A stretch of DNA of 62,914 nucleotides from Mycobacterium arosiense ATCC BAA-1401 = DSM 45069 (GTDB lineage Bacteria; Actinomycetota; Actinomycetes; Mycobacteriales; Mycobacteriaceae). Under the pieces are notes generated by a model. That model did no database searches. It was given only the letters and a program-made list of their open reading frames with translations, and had not been told where the DNA came from. Of this stretch, positions 55,207-62,914 are shown piece after piece. The number at the start of each line of letters is the position of its first letter. Positions within the stretch are counted from its first letter, which is position 1. The translations under genes were made by a program, and so were the position numbers. Location of the stretch: positions 1 to 62,914 of the forward strand of contig NZ_MVHG01000023.1 in the NCBI RefSeq assembly GCF_002086125.1, written 5' to 3'.

Positions 55207-55233
55207 CTTACAAACAGGCTGCCTGTTCGTAAG
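55207..55233. promoter_or_regulatory. Near-perfect TetR operator palindrome
   Basis: Arms CTTACAAACAGGC (55207-55219) and GCCTGTTCGTAAG (55221-55233) match at 12 of 13 positions around one central base. It lies in the 67-bp divergent spacer, 26 bp from the hydrolase start and 16 bp from the TetR start. A TetR dimer pair bound here would repress both genes. Confidence 0.75.
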
Positions 55234-55248
55234 TTACCAACAGACCGT

Positions 55249-55857
55249 ATGGAAAGCAAGAGACGGACCCAGGAAGAGCGCTCCGCGGCCACCCGCGATG
55301 CGCTGATCGCGGCCGCCCGCAAGCTGTGGGGGCTGCGGGGGTACGCCGATGTGGGGACGCCGGAGATCGCGACCTCCGCCGGGGTCACCCGGGGCGCTAT
55401 GTACCACCAATTCGCCGACAAGGCAGCGCTTTTCCGCGAAGTCGTCGAGGTCGTCGAGCAGGACGTGATGGCGCGGATGGGCGCGGTGGTGGCCGACTCC
55501 GGGGCAACCACACCGGCGGACGCGGTCCGGGCCGCGGTCGACGCGTGGCTCGACGTCTCCGGCGATCCCGAGGTGCGTCAGCTGATTCTGCTGGATGCGC
55601 CGAGTGTGCTGGGTTGGGCCGAGTTCCGTGATGTCGCGCAGCGGTACAGCCTCGGCATGACCGAGCAGATGCTCACCGAGGCGATCCGGGCCGGCCAGCT
55701 GGCCGAGCAACCGGTGCGGCCTTTGGCGCACGTGCTAATCGGGGCACTCGACGAGGCGGCCATGGTCATCGCCACGGCCGACGACCCGAAACGGACCCGC
55801 CGAGAAACCGGCCAGGTGCTGCACCGACTCATCGACGCGATGTTCGACGTGCGCTGA
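55249..55857 (+). CDS. TetR-family regulator
   Basis: The 202-residue product has a clear TetR helix-turn-helix (GTPEIATSAGVTRGAMYHQF) and a helical effector domain of the AcrR type. I chose ATG 55249; the frame extends to 55150 across the operator. It likely represses itself and the divergent hydrolase-SDR operon through the palindrome at 55207-55233. Its last 25 bp are also one copy of a 26-bp repeat found again at 59273-59298. Confidence 0.9.
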   Translation: MESKRRTQEERSAATRDALIAAARKLWGLRGYADVGTPEIATSAGVTRGAMYHQFADKAALFREVVEVVEQDVMARMGAVVADSGATTPADAVRAAVDAWLDVSGDPEVRQLILLDAPSVLGWAEFRDVAQRYSLGMTEQMLTEAIRAGQLAEQPVRPLAHVLIGALDEAAMVIATADDPKRTRRETGQVLHRLIDAMFDVR

Positions 55858-55858
55858 C
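55833..55858. repeat. 26-bp direct repeat, left copy
   Basis: The 26 bases are identical to 59273-59298, begin CGACGCGATGTTCG and end GCGCTGAC. This copy is the 3' end of the tetR gene including its TGA. The two copies flank the HxlR-dehalogenase-MFS segment (about 3.4 kb), as expected for an insertion that duplicated or restored the gene end. Confidence 0.85.
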
Positions 55859-55898
55859 TTCGGCCTCGCGCGAAACCTGCATTTTGCTTTCTCGACGG

Positions 55899-56555
55899 CT
55901 AGCACGACGACTTCGGATCAGCTGCTTGCTCGGGCACGTCGAAGAAGGCTCTTAGGGCTGATTCGTCACCGTCGATGTCGACGACTGCGAGGACGTCATC
56001 CAGCGACAACACGCCCGCGGCGAGGCCGAGAACAAGCGGCGCGTCGGCATTGAGGACGGCGTCAAGCTTGCGCCCGTCGGGCCTGTCGACGGCGATGCCG
56101 GACTCAGTTGCGCGCAGTTGGACCATTACGCCGTCCACGGCGACTCCCACCGCCACTGACTGATCGGTTGGCATGCGCCCGGCGAATAGGGCCGGAAGTG
56201 CCACCAGAAGCCCGTCGGCGCGGAATTCATCGCCTTCGGGCCCCCGGATCATGAGCGGTGTCGACCAGCGGATTAGCGCATTGATGGGCTCGCGGAGTTC
56301 CGCCCCCCACGGGGTGAGGACGTACGTGATCGCGCTGGCGTCCTCGGCCAATCGCCGCTCGACCACACCGGCGGATTCTAGGTCGCGGAGCCGGTCGGTC
56401 AGCAGATTCGTCGCGATGCCGGCCAGTCCGCTGCGCAACTCGCTGTAGCGTGCGGGCCCTATCAGGAGCTCGCGGACAATCAACAGATTCCACCGGTCGC
56501 CCACCACATCCAGGGCCCGGGCAAGTCCGCAGTACTGACCGTAGTCTCGACTCAT
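55899..56555 (-). CDS. HxlR-family regulator with C-terminal sensor domain
   Basis: The 218-residue product has an HxlR winged helix in residues 1-100 (CGLARALDVVGDRWNLLIVR, then GLAGIATNLLTDRLRDLESAG). The C-terminal domain of about 110 residues, absent in minimal HxlR proteins, resembles the SCP2-like extensions seen in actinobacterial members. I chose the ATG at 55953-type position 56555 over two GTG codons just upstream. It is divergent from the dehalogenase with a 60-bp AT-rich spacer, so it probably controls it. Confidence 0.87.
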   Translation of the reverse strand: MSRDYGQYCGLARALDVVGDRWNLLIVRELLIGPARYSELRSGLAGIATNLLTDRLRDLESAGVVERRLAEDASAITYVLTPWGAELREPINALIRWSTPLMIRGPEGDEFRADGLLVALPALFAGRMPTDQSVAVGVAVDGVMVQLRATESGIAVDRPDGRKLDAVLNADAPLVLGLAAGVLSLDDVLAVVDIDGDESALRAFFDVPEQAADPKSSC

Positions 56556-56615
56556 CACCACCCACTTGTTAATCTAAAGCTTACGTCACTATATCAAGCC
56601 GATCGGGTGGAAGAC

Positions 56616-57485
56616 ATGACAGTCGCGGAAAGACCCGACTGGGTCGATAACGAGTTATTCCCCTTCGAGAGCCGATTCGTCGACATCGACGGGCACAGCG
56701 TCCACTACGTGGACGAAGGATCAGGCCCCACGCTGCTGTTCCTGCACGGCAATCCCACCTGGTCGTTCGACTATCGCGAGGTCATCGAATCCCTGCGCCC
56801 AGAATTTCGCTGCATCGCGGTGGACTACCCCGGATTCGGGCTGTCGGTGGCGGGGTTGGGATACCGGTATCTGCCCACCGAACATGCCCAGGTGATCGGC
56901 GGATTCGTTGACGCACTCGCGCTGAGCGCGGTCACGCTGGTGGCTCATGACTGGGGCGGCCCGATCGGGTTGGCAACGGTGCAACAGCGCCCTGAAGCCT
57001 TCGACGGGCTGGTGCTGACCAACACGTGGGCGTGGCCGGTCGGCGCTCCGTTGGTGCAGATCATGTCCCATCTGATGGGCAGCCCGATCGCGCGCCTGCT
57101 GATCCGGCAGTGCAACCTCTTCGTCAACGTCATGATCCCCATCGGCCACCGGCTGACCAAGCCCACCAACGAGCAAATGGCCCACTACCAAAAGGCCCTC
57201 GACAGCCCTGCACGGCGGGAAGCCTCAGCTGTGTTCCCACGCGAGATCACCGCTAGCCGAGCCTTTCTCGCCGGCGTCGATGCCGGGTTGACCGACATTG
57301 CGGCACTGCCGACGCTGATCATCTGGGGCGACTCGGACTTCGCATTCGGAAACAACGAACTGCAGCGCTGGGAGCAAACCTTCACCGATCACCAGACCGT
57401 CGTAGTCAAAGGTGCCGGTCACTTCGTCCCATCCGACGCTCCCGAGCAATTCGCGGCAGCGATCCGCCACTGGCACAGCCAATAA
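56616..57485 (+). CDS. Haloalkane dehalogenase (HLD-III / DmbC-like)
   Basis: The 289-residue product has HGNPTW with halide-stabilising Asn46, the nucleophile elbow VAHDWGGPIG with Asp112 and halide-binding Trp113, the acid in LIIWGDSDFAF (Asp241) and the base in KGAGHFVP (His269). These residues together distinguish haloalkane dehalogenases from epoxide hydrolases; they cleave carbon-halogen bonds to give an alcohol and halide. Overall pattern (PFESRFVDIDGHSVHYVDEG) recalls mycobacterial DmbC. I chose ATG 56616, which has GGTGGAAG in front; GTG 56607 is possible. It lies in the repeat-flanked island. Confidence 0.9.
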   Translation: MTVAERPDWVDNELFPFESRFVDIDGHSVHYVDEGSGPTLLFLHGNPTWSFDYREVIESLRPEFRCIAVDYPGFGLSVAGLGYRYLPTEHAQVIGGFVDALALSAVTLVAHDWGGPIGLATVQQRPEAFDGLVLTNTWAWPVGAPLVQIMSHLMGSPIARLLIRQCNLFVNVMIPIGHRLTKPTNEQMAHYQKALDSPARREASAVFPREITASRAFLAGVDAGLTDIAALPTLIIWGDSDFAFGNNELQRWEQTFTDHQTVVVKGAGHFVPSDAPEQFAAAIRHWHSQ

Positions 57486-57613
57486 CGATGAAGGGACGCG
57501 CCCAGCGAGGTGTGGGTCCACATCGATGGCGAGCACTTGCGGTCTCAGTGTCGGCTCGTCGAATGGACCACCATCGGAATAGCCTTTGCGACAGGCACTT
57601 TCGGCGCGACGCC
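57486..57613. other. Spacer with possible gene remnant
   Basis: A frame from GTG 57511 to about 57616 reads VWVHIDGEHLRSQCRLVEWT, which looks protein-like and could be the tail of a broken transposase or regulator. It has no domain that I can name. The MFS gene starts at 57614. Confidence 0.25.
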
Positions 57614-59132
57614 GTGAGCCGCAAGGCGGCGGTTCTGGCCGCTGTTTACGTAGCGGTCCTCGCCATCAACCTCGACGTCACCATCGTCAATGTCGCCTTG
57701 CCCAGCCATCGCGACCGATCTTCATGCCGATACCCGGGGTCTGCAGTGGGTCGTCGACGGCTACAACCTCACCTTCACCGCGCTCGTCCTGGCGGCAGGC
57801 AGCCTGGCCGACCGCTACGGGCGGCGCCCGGCCCTGATGATCGGGCTGCTCGGTTTCGCGGTCACCAGCGTCGTAGGCGCCTTGGCCAACAGCACCGGCG
57901 CACTGGTTGCCGCCAGATTCAGCATGGGCGTGTTCGCCGCGCTGATCTTCCCCACCACACTGTCGATCATCACCCACACCTTCGCCGACCGCCGCCAACG
58001 CGCAACCGCACTCGGGGGATGGGGCGCAGTTGTCGGAGCCGGCGTCGCAGCCGGGCCGGTCACCGGCGGCCTGCTGCTCGAACACTTCTCGTGGGGCAGT
58101 GTCTTTTGGGCACTCGTCCCACTGGCCCTGCTAGCAGCCGTGCTCACATTCTTCCTAGTACCAGAATCTCGCGACCCCGGCGTGCCCGCGCTAGACATCC
58201 AGGGCTTGACAATCTCGATCGCATTGCTCGGGGTCCTCGTTTATACCATCATCGAGGCCCCCGCCCGGGGGTGGAACAGCACCGGGACGCTGCTCGGATT
58301 CGCAGCCACCGCAGCGCTGGTCCCGGCATTCGTGATGGTCGAGCAGGCGGCGGACCATCCCATGCTCGACGTCAGACTCTTCACCGATCGCCGATTCAGC
58401 GCCGCCAGCGCATCGGTGACGATCACCTTCTTCTCACTGTCAGGATTCATCTTCCTCATTACCCAGTACTTCCAAGTGCTTCGCGGGTTCAACCCGCTCG
58501 CAACCGGCGTCCGCATCCTGCCCGTCGCACTCTCGATCGCGGCCGGCTCCGGAGTCGGTGGGCTGCTCGCGCCGCGCATCGGCACCCGCGCCGTGGTGAT
58601 CAGCGGACTGGCTTCGTTCGGTACTGCGATGGCCTGGATCGCCGGCAGCATCGACACCGACACCCCCTATTGGACCACCATCGTCGCGCAGATGTTGCTC
58701 ATGGGCCTCGGGATTGGGCTAATCTCCACCCCAGCAACGGAATCCATCATGCTCGTGCTTCCACCGGCTCGAGCCGGTATCGGCTCGGCAGTCAACGATG
58801 CCACCCGCGAGTTAGGGTCGACATTAGGCGTGGCCATCGTCGGTTCGTTGTTCTCATCGGTATTCGGTGTACACCTCGCCGACAGCGCGTTCGCCGCGAC
58901 CCAGATGTCCGGTGCGGCCGCTGGCTCAGTTCAAATCGCGTTCGGCGTCGCCGCCAACAACCCGCAGTTTCTCGCCGCCGCACAACATTCATTCCTCGCC
59001 GGCCTCACAGCGGCCTGCACGATGATCGCAGGCCTGTGCTACGTGGCCGCCGCCGCGGGCATCGTCGCGCTACCCGGCCGACGGTTCCAACCGCCCTTAT
59101 CGACGGCGGCCGACGCGCTTGACACCGTCTGA
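57614..59132 (+). pseudogene. DHA2-type MFS exporter with single-base frameshift
   Basis: The gene begins at GTG 57614 with VSRKAAVLAAVYVAVLAINL and DVTIVNVALP, the first helix of DHA2 drug exporters. The next part, IATDLHADTRGLQWVVDGYN and helices 2-14, is in the +1 frame (open to 59132). Removing the G at 57705 joins them as LP-T-IATDL, the family consensus, and gives a 505-residue protein of normal length. Motif A is GSLADRYGRRPALM. As written the gene is broken; a sequencing error or a recent mutation are both possible. It follows the dehalogenase and might export its product or substrate. Confidence 0.85.
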
Positions 59133-59350
59133 CCAACCCGGCAAGCCGATTCAACAATCAGCATGGGCCGCCTCACAATCGCTCATCGGACCACACGTTC
59201 GACGGACTCCCCTGAACACAATCGCCCGGGTGGCTCAAAGTGCGGGAGCCGAAGGGCTAGATTCCCTACGCACGACGCGATGTTCGACGTGCGCTGACGG
59301 CCACGAATCCGAGCTGCTGGGTGGAACGCACAGGGTGGGACTGGTTCTCG
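59133..59350. other. Island right boundary and TetR 3' flank
   Basis: This 218-bp stretch has no gene. It contains the right copy of the 26-bp repeat (59273-59298). To its left is non-coding sequence of the island end; to its right is about 50 bp leading to the stop of the next TetR gene. I looked for a tRNA or an integrase remnant and saw none. Confidence 0.5.
59273..59298. repeat. 26-bp direct repeat, right copy
   Basis: Identical to 55833-55858, the 3' end of the upstream tetR gene. Here it is not part of a gene, consistent with a duplicated target or the original junction displaced by insertion of the intervening 3.4 kb. Confidence 0.85.
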
Positions 59351-59986
59351 CTAATCGCCGCGTACCTGCGCGACGCCCGCGATGACGCCCTGAATAAGGC
59401 GGTCCAGGCGCTGCGCATCATCGACGGCCGGCTGACCCGCGACGAACGTCAGCATGATGCCGTTGATGAACGCCAGGGTGGCGGTCGCCTGGTCGTCGAC
59501 AAGTGCCGGATCCGGCGCGCTGCCGGCGGCATGCCATTGGGTGACGACATTGCGCGCCAGGGCGTAAAGGCGCTCGGCGGATTCGTTGAGGACGGCGGCC
59601 AGTTCCGGGTCGCGGCCGGCCAGCAGCGCCAGTTCATAGCGGGCCTTGGCGCGCGTCAGCCATGGTTCGCTGTTCACGTACATGACGATGCGGGCCAGGC
59701 CCGCGGTGCCGGCGAACTGGGTGGCATGATTCTCGGCGAGCTCGGCCATCAACGAGAAGTCGGCGACGTCGAGCTCAGCCAGCCGTGCCGCCATGGCGTG
59801 CACCAATGCCTTGCGGGTCCTGAAGTAGAACGACGTGGTGCCCGCCGGCACCCCGGCGCCGTCGTCGACCTTGGGATGACTGACGCCGTGAACTCCGTTG
59901 ACGCCCAGCAGCTCGATCGCGGCGTCGGCGAGCTGGCGGCGCCGCTCCGGCGCGTTGTGCTTTCTGCGTGCAGCGATGCGCCCCAG
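59351..59986 (-). CDS. TetR-family regulator without ordinary start codon
   Basis: About 211 residues. The N-terminal TetR helix-turn-helix is recognisable (ERRRQLADAAIELLG, then VDDGAGVPAGTTSFYFRTRK) with a helical effector domain. No ATG, GTG or TTG occurs in frame between the helix-turn-helix and the lipase gene; the only ATG upstream (60250) lies deep in antisense to the lipase. I used CTG 59986 (LGRIAARRKHNAPERRR) as a formal start. A start at a rare codon or a small upstream frameshift are possible. It lies 43 bp downstream of the lipase stop on the same strand. Confidence 0.7.
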   Translation of the reverse strand: MGRIAARRKHNAPERRRQLADAAIELLGVNGVHGVSHPKVDDGAGVPAGTTSFYFRTRKALVHAMAARLAELDVADFSLMAELAENHATQFAGTAGLARIVMYVNSEPWLTRAKARYELALLAGRDPELAAVLNESAERLYALARNVVTQWHAAGSAPDPALVDDQATATLAFINGIMLTFVAGQPAVDDAQRLDRLIQGVIAGVAQVRGD

Positions 59987-60029
59987 TTTATCCGGCGGAG
60001 GCGGCGGCGGCCCGGATCCCGCGAATCCG

Positions 60030-61319
60030 TTAGAACTGACCGCAGTTCGGCGTGGTGGGCTCGCCGTTAAAGCGCGCGGCGACCCACTGCATCGCCGGTT
60101 CGCCGTCGACGAGCATCGGCAGCGCGTGGTTGATGACGAGCTTGTTGAGGAAGGGAGGCTCTTCGTTGGTGCGGAACTCGACGTCGGCGCCCTGGGCGCA
60201 CCAATCGCGGCCGAGCTGGTTGGCAGCGGTCCACGGCACCAGCGGGTCATAGCGATTGCTGTCGATCATGACCGGCGCATTGGGTTTGAAGCGCCCGAGC
60301 CGCTGCGCCTCGAACAGGCTGTTGAACGGCTCCTCGTTCACCAGCTGGTTGATGTCCTCGGTGAAATAGGGCTGAATGTGGCGAAACATGAAGTCCAGCA
60401 GGGTCTGTCCGACGCATTGCCGCGACACCGATTCCAGCATCGCCAACCCGCGGGGGGTCATCTTGGAACGAATGATGTCGGCGAACTCCGGATAGGCCGC
60501 CATGACGCTGTTGAGCGCATACCCGACGACACCGACGAGCGCGCTGCCGTCGGCGTAGGGCAGCAGCTCCTTGAGGTTGGCCGGCGGCGCGCCGGCGTAG
60601 GCGCCCACGATGTGGAGGTCCGGGGCGTATTGCGAGGCGAGTTCGGCGGCCGACGCGGTCGCGCCCCCGCCCTGCGAGTAGCCCCAAAACGCCACCGGCC
60701 CACGCGGATCCAATGACGTCCCGGGCAGTCGCATGGCCGCGCGGGCCGCATCGAGTACGGCCTGTCCCTCGGCCACCCGGCCCACATAGGTGTGCATGGA
60801 CGGGGTGCCCAGGCCCTGGTAATCGGTCATCACGATGGCGAAGCCACGCGCGACCATCGTCGCCACAAAGAGCTCCTCGTAGTTGAACATGATGTCCCAG
60901 CCACCCGAATAGTGGATGCCCTGGTTGAACATTCGCGACGGGGCGCACTGATTGCCTTGGCCCTGGGTGCCGGGCGCGTAGCTGATCAACGGCCGTGGGC
61001 CGCCCCCGGGCCAGTCGTTGTAGGGCTCGAAGTAGGTGCCGGTGACCGCGATCGGATTGCCCCGGGTATCGGTGCTGCGGTACATGATCCGGGTGCCGGT
61101 GGCCATGATCGCACCCAGCTGTCCGGAGGGTTCCAGCACCAGCCGGGAGGGCTCGGTACGGATCAGATCGCCGGGCTGACCGGGCGGCAGCGGCTCGGGC
61201 GGGGTGTAGAAGTCGGCGTATTGCGGTTCGTCCCCGCCGTCGGCCCGCGCAATTCCCGCTCCCACGAGTGCACAGGTGATCACCAGCAGTACCGCGAAAG
61301 CTCCCCCGGCCCGATGCAC
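60030..61319 (-). CDS. Secreted lipase (LIP family)
   Basis: The 429-residue product has a signal peptide (VLLVITCALVGAGIARA, cleavage likely after residue 26). It matches the secretory lipase LIP family: FWGYSQGGGATASAAELAS with nucleophile Ser215, a later Asp in SNRYDPLVPW and His in KLVINHALPML. Four Cys (for example 125 and 427) may form disulfides outside the cell. It would hydrolyse acylglycerols or related esters. Translation starts at GTG, one base overlapping the stop of the upstream esterase fragment. Confidence 0.9.
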   Translation of the reverse strand: MHRAGGAFAVLLVITCALVGAGIARADGGDEPQYADFYTPPEPLPPGQPGDLIRTEPSRLVLEPSGQLGAIMATGTRIMYRSTDTRGNPIAVTGTYFEPYNDWPGGGPRPLISYAPGTQGQGNQCAPSRMFNQGIHYSGGWDIMFNYEELFVATMVARGFAIVMTDYQGLGTPSMHTYVGRVAEGQAVLDAARAAMRLPGTSLDPRGPVAFWGYSQGGGATASAAELASQYAPDLHIVGAYAGAPPANLKELLPYADGSALVGVVGYALNSVMAAYPEFADIIRSKMTPRGLAMLESVSRQCVGQTLLDFMFRHIQPYFTEDINQLVNEEPFNSLFEAQRLGRFKPNAPVMIDSNRYDPLVPWTAANQLGRDWCAQGADVEFRTNEEPPFLNKLVINHALPMLVDGEPAMQWVAARFNGEPTTPNCGQF

Positions 61320-61753
61320 TACGGAACGGTAACAATCCGGTGGGCGCGGGCGGAAGAGATGATCTCTAATTTATTAGAGATCGGTCGCCTACCGATGTTT
61401 CGGGCTGAAGATTCGCCGCCGGGCCATTGATGGCCGGCCCCGGCAACGGAGATCAACTGTACGGTGCGCCCGTCCGCGCAGCCGGCCGTCTGAGTCGTCA
61501 CGTCGCCGGCGGTGGTCGAGCTCGGTGGCTCGCATCCGTCGATGGCGCGCCAGGTGGCGTTCACGGATTCCACCGATGGGCCGTCGACGCGCGCAGAGCC
61601 GTTGGCTGCGAAGGCTTTTCCCGGCCCGCCTTGGTAGGGCACTCTGTCGTCGGCAGTGCCGTGGATCTGCAGCACCGAGCACAGCGCGGCACCGATCGCC
61701 GAATTCGACAAGCAGGTTGTCATTCGCGTTGCGGGTGGCACACTGGTCGACAT
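61319..61753 (-). pseudogene. Truncated PHB-depolymerase-like esterase (LpqC/LpqP type), C-terminal part
   Basis: The frame encodes 144 residues. From residue 27 it matches the C-terminal third of secreted poly(3-hydroxybutyrate) depolymerase-like esterases: VLQIHGTADDRVPYQGG with the catalytic Asp, and ISVAGAGHQWPGG with the catalytic His. The N-terminal two thirds, including the signal peptide and nucleophile Ser, are missing; the MarR gene begins where they should be. The N-terminal 26 residues look random. It cannot be an active enzyme and is most likely a remnant. Confidence 0.75.
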
Positions 61754-62219
61754 GCGACAGCGACCGGGCGCCGGGTCGGAGCCGACCGTGCCGGCACTGG
61801 TGAATTTGGTTGCCGCGGCCGGGGCTCCGCGCTTGCGAGCGGCGTTCGCCGCGGCCGGCCTCGACGGGATTCGCCCCGCGCAAGCGACGGCATTGGTGCC
61901 GCTGGCGGCCGGCGGGTTGCACGCGTCCGCACTCGCCGATCGCCTCAGGGTGAGTCGGCAGGCGGTGGCCCAGGCGGTCGCGGCCCTGGAGCGAAATGGT
62001 TACGTCACCCGAGCGCCCGACCCGGTGGACGCGCGTGCCCGCATTATCGAGCTGACCGCGCGCGGCCGGCAGGCGCTTCGGGTGATGCGTGCCAACGCAG
62101 TGGCCTCCGAACAGCGCTGGACCGAGGTGCTGGGCGAGCGACGGCTGGCCGACCTGCGCGAAGCGCTGAAAATGTTGCTCGCCAGCGAGGCCGAGGCGGC
62201 GCCGAATCCCGTTGAGTAG
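61752..62219 (+). CDS. MarR-family transcriptional regulator
   Basis: The 155-residue product has a MarR winged helix: GLHASALADRLRVSRQAVAQ is the recognition part and NGYVTRAPDPVDARARIIEL is the wing, with helical ends for dimerisation. I chose ATG 61752; the frame is open to 61656 across the esterase remnant. It ends 6 bp before the convergent deacetylase gene. Confidence 0.87.
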   Translation: MRQRPGAGSEPTVPALVNLVAAAGAPRLRAAFAAAGLDGIRPAQATALVPLAAGGLHASALADRLRVSRQAVAQAVAALERNGYVTRAPDPVDARARIIELTARGRQALRVMRANAVASEQRWTEVLGERRLADLREALKMLLASEAEAAPNPVE

Positions 62220-62225
62220 CGGTGG

Positions 62226-62914
62226 TTACGGCGTGTTGAGAAAAACGTCGTTGAGCGTGACGGTTCGCAATTTGCGGTCGCGGATGATGTCCACGAGCTG
62301 CGGGTAGACGTGCGTCACCGGCAGATGATTGAGGTGCCCGATCACGATGGCCTGCGGCGTGAAGTACTGATCGGCCATCTGGACGATGTACTCCTGGCTG
62401 ATCAGCGTCGAATCCGACAGCGAGCCCGACCACAGCGTGGGGACCTGGTAACCGAGGTCGGCGGCCACCGCGTCGACGGCGGCGTTACGCTTCGCATACG
62501 GCGGCCGCCAGTACGGCTTGGCGCCGATGCCGTATGCCTTCTTCAGGAATGCGTCGTTGCGCGAGAGCTGTTCTGCCGCTTGCTCTTTGGTCAACGTGGT
62601 CATGTCCGGGTGCGACCAGGTGTGGTTGCCGAGCTGGATCTGCCCGCTGTCGACCAGCGGCCGAAGCAGCTCCAGGTTGTCGGTCCACGAGTCGTAGATC
62701 CCGTTGACGAAATAGGTCAGCCGTACGCCGGTGTCCTTGGCGAACTGCGTGTAGGCGCGCACCACGTCGCTGTTGACGCCGTCGTCGACGGTCAGCGCGA
62801 GCAGGTCGCCCTCGCCGGGGAGCTTGATCAGGGTGCCGCCGCCGGGCAGCGGTATGCGGGCACTCGGGGGCGGGGGCGGTAACAGGGCCTCCGGGCCGAC
62901 CGCCCCGCAGGCCC
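62226..62914 (-). CDS. Polysaccharide deacetylase lipoprotein, 5' end outside the window
   Basis: About 229 residues are visible; the frame is open to the right edge. The first residues read ACGAVGPEALLPPPPP, which looks like the end of a lipobox (Cys followed by a Pro-rich linker), so it is probably a lipoprotein. The NodB deacetylase domain follows with metal Asp in LALTVDDGVNSD, metal His pair in GNHTWSHPDM, the RPPY motif and the final IVIGHLNHLPV. Such enzymes remove N- or O-acetyl groups from peptidoglycan or other glycans at the cell surface. A start at 62765 would lack the first motif and is rejected. Confidence 0.87.
   Translation of the reverse strand, partial: ACGAVGPEALLPPPPPSARIPLPGGGTLIKLPGEGDLLALTVDDGVNSDVVRAYTQFAKDTGVRLTYFVNGIYDSWTDNLELLRPLVDSGQIQLGNHTWSHPDMTTLTKEQAAEQLSRNDAFLKKAYGIGAKPYWRPPYAKRNAAVDAVAADLGYQVPTLWSGSLSDSTLISQEYIVQMADQYFTPQAIVIGHLNHLPVTHVYPQLVDIIRDRKLRTVTLNDVFLNTP

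Noticed and set aside
57690..57710. Start of the MFS exporter at ATG 57690
   Set aside because: It would remove the first transmembrane helix, which is present in the other frame; a frameshift at 57705 explains both parts.
59221..59272. Possible tRNA end as attachment site at the island's right edge
   Set aside because: No cloverleaf, no T-loop consensus and no CCA context; the shared repeat is a tetR 3' end instead.

Overview
This is high-GC chromosomal DNA of a Mycobacterium, most likely a slow grower. The first 25 kb keeps the gene order of the M. tuberculosis trxB2-rsmA-sigM-mviN-Rv3909-mutT4 / pcnA-Rv3906c-ESX-2 region, and ESX-2 is typical of slow growers. Gene assignments come from protein motifs and remembered family and locus knowledge; no searches were run.

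Layout. (1) 1-8473, minus strand: thioredoxin reductase start, anti-sigma factor RsmA, sigma factor SigM, the lipid II flippase/pseudokinase MviN (MurJ), an Rv3909-like envelope protein and the Nudix hydrolase MutT4; the last three overlap by 4 bp each. (2) 8560-10896: two small membrane proteins, then the tRNA nucleotidyltransferase pcnA on the plus strand. (3) 10921-25027, plus strand: a partial ESX-2 locus. It holds a calcium-repeat protein, a DUF1023 alpha/beta hydrolase, a DUF2563 protein, small membrane proteins (one degenerate), a large Gly/Pro-rich protein, a second Gly/Met-rich protein, an SLT transglycosylase, eccB2 and eccC2. The remaining ESX-2 genes are absent; an MmpL transporter converges on eccC2 instead. 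(4) 25008-39085: MmpL, a NarL-type two-component system, a Rieske oxygenase with an N-acyl amino acid deacylase-type amidohydrolase, an RsbW/STAS partner-switching pair, a catalase-like peroxidase with cytochrome b561, a class I aldolase and a triple-DUF190 protein.

(5) 39309-55857: a large CoA-ester catabolic cluster. It has a two-domain acyl-CoA dehydrogenase, two pairs of Cys-less thiolase-like protein plus DUF35 partner, an amidohydrolase, a double class III CoA-transferase, an acyl-CoA ligase, an SDR and an Asp-nucleophile alpha/beta hydrolase, with TetR, LacI, PadR and TetR regulators. An identical 18-bp palindromic site sits just downstream of predicted -10 boxes both 5' of the dehydrogenase operon (about 40.0 kb) and 5' of the ligase (about 53.2 kb). 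This suggests one TetR regulon spanning about 13 kb that breaks down a branched or alicyclic acyl-CoA by ligation, dehydrogenation and retro-aldol or CoA-transfer steps.

(6) 55859-59272: an HxlR regulator, a haloalkane dehalogenase and a frameshifted MFS exporter. These lie between two perfect 26-bp direct repeats, one of which is the 3' end of the preceding tetR, so the segment looks like a small inserted island. (7) 59351-62914: a TetR gene without an ordinary start codon, a secreted LIP-family lipase, a truncated PHB-depolymerase-like esterase, a MarR regulator and an edge-truncated lipoprotein polysaccharide deacetylase.

No tRNA, rRNA, CRISPR array or intact insertion sequence was seen.
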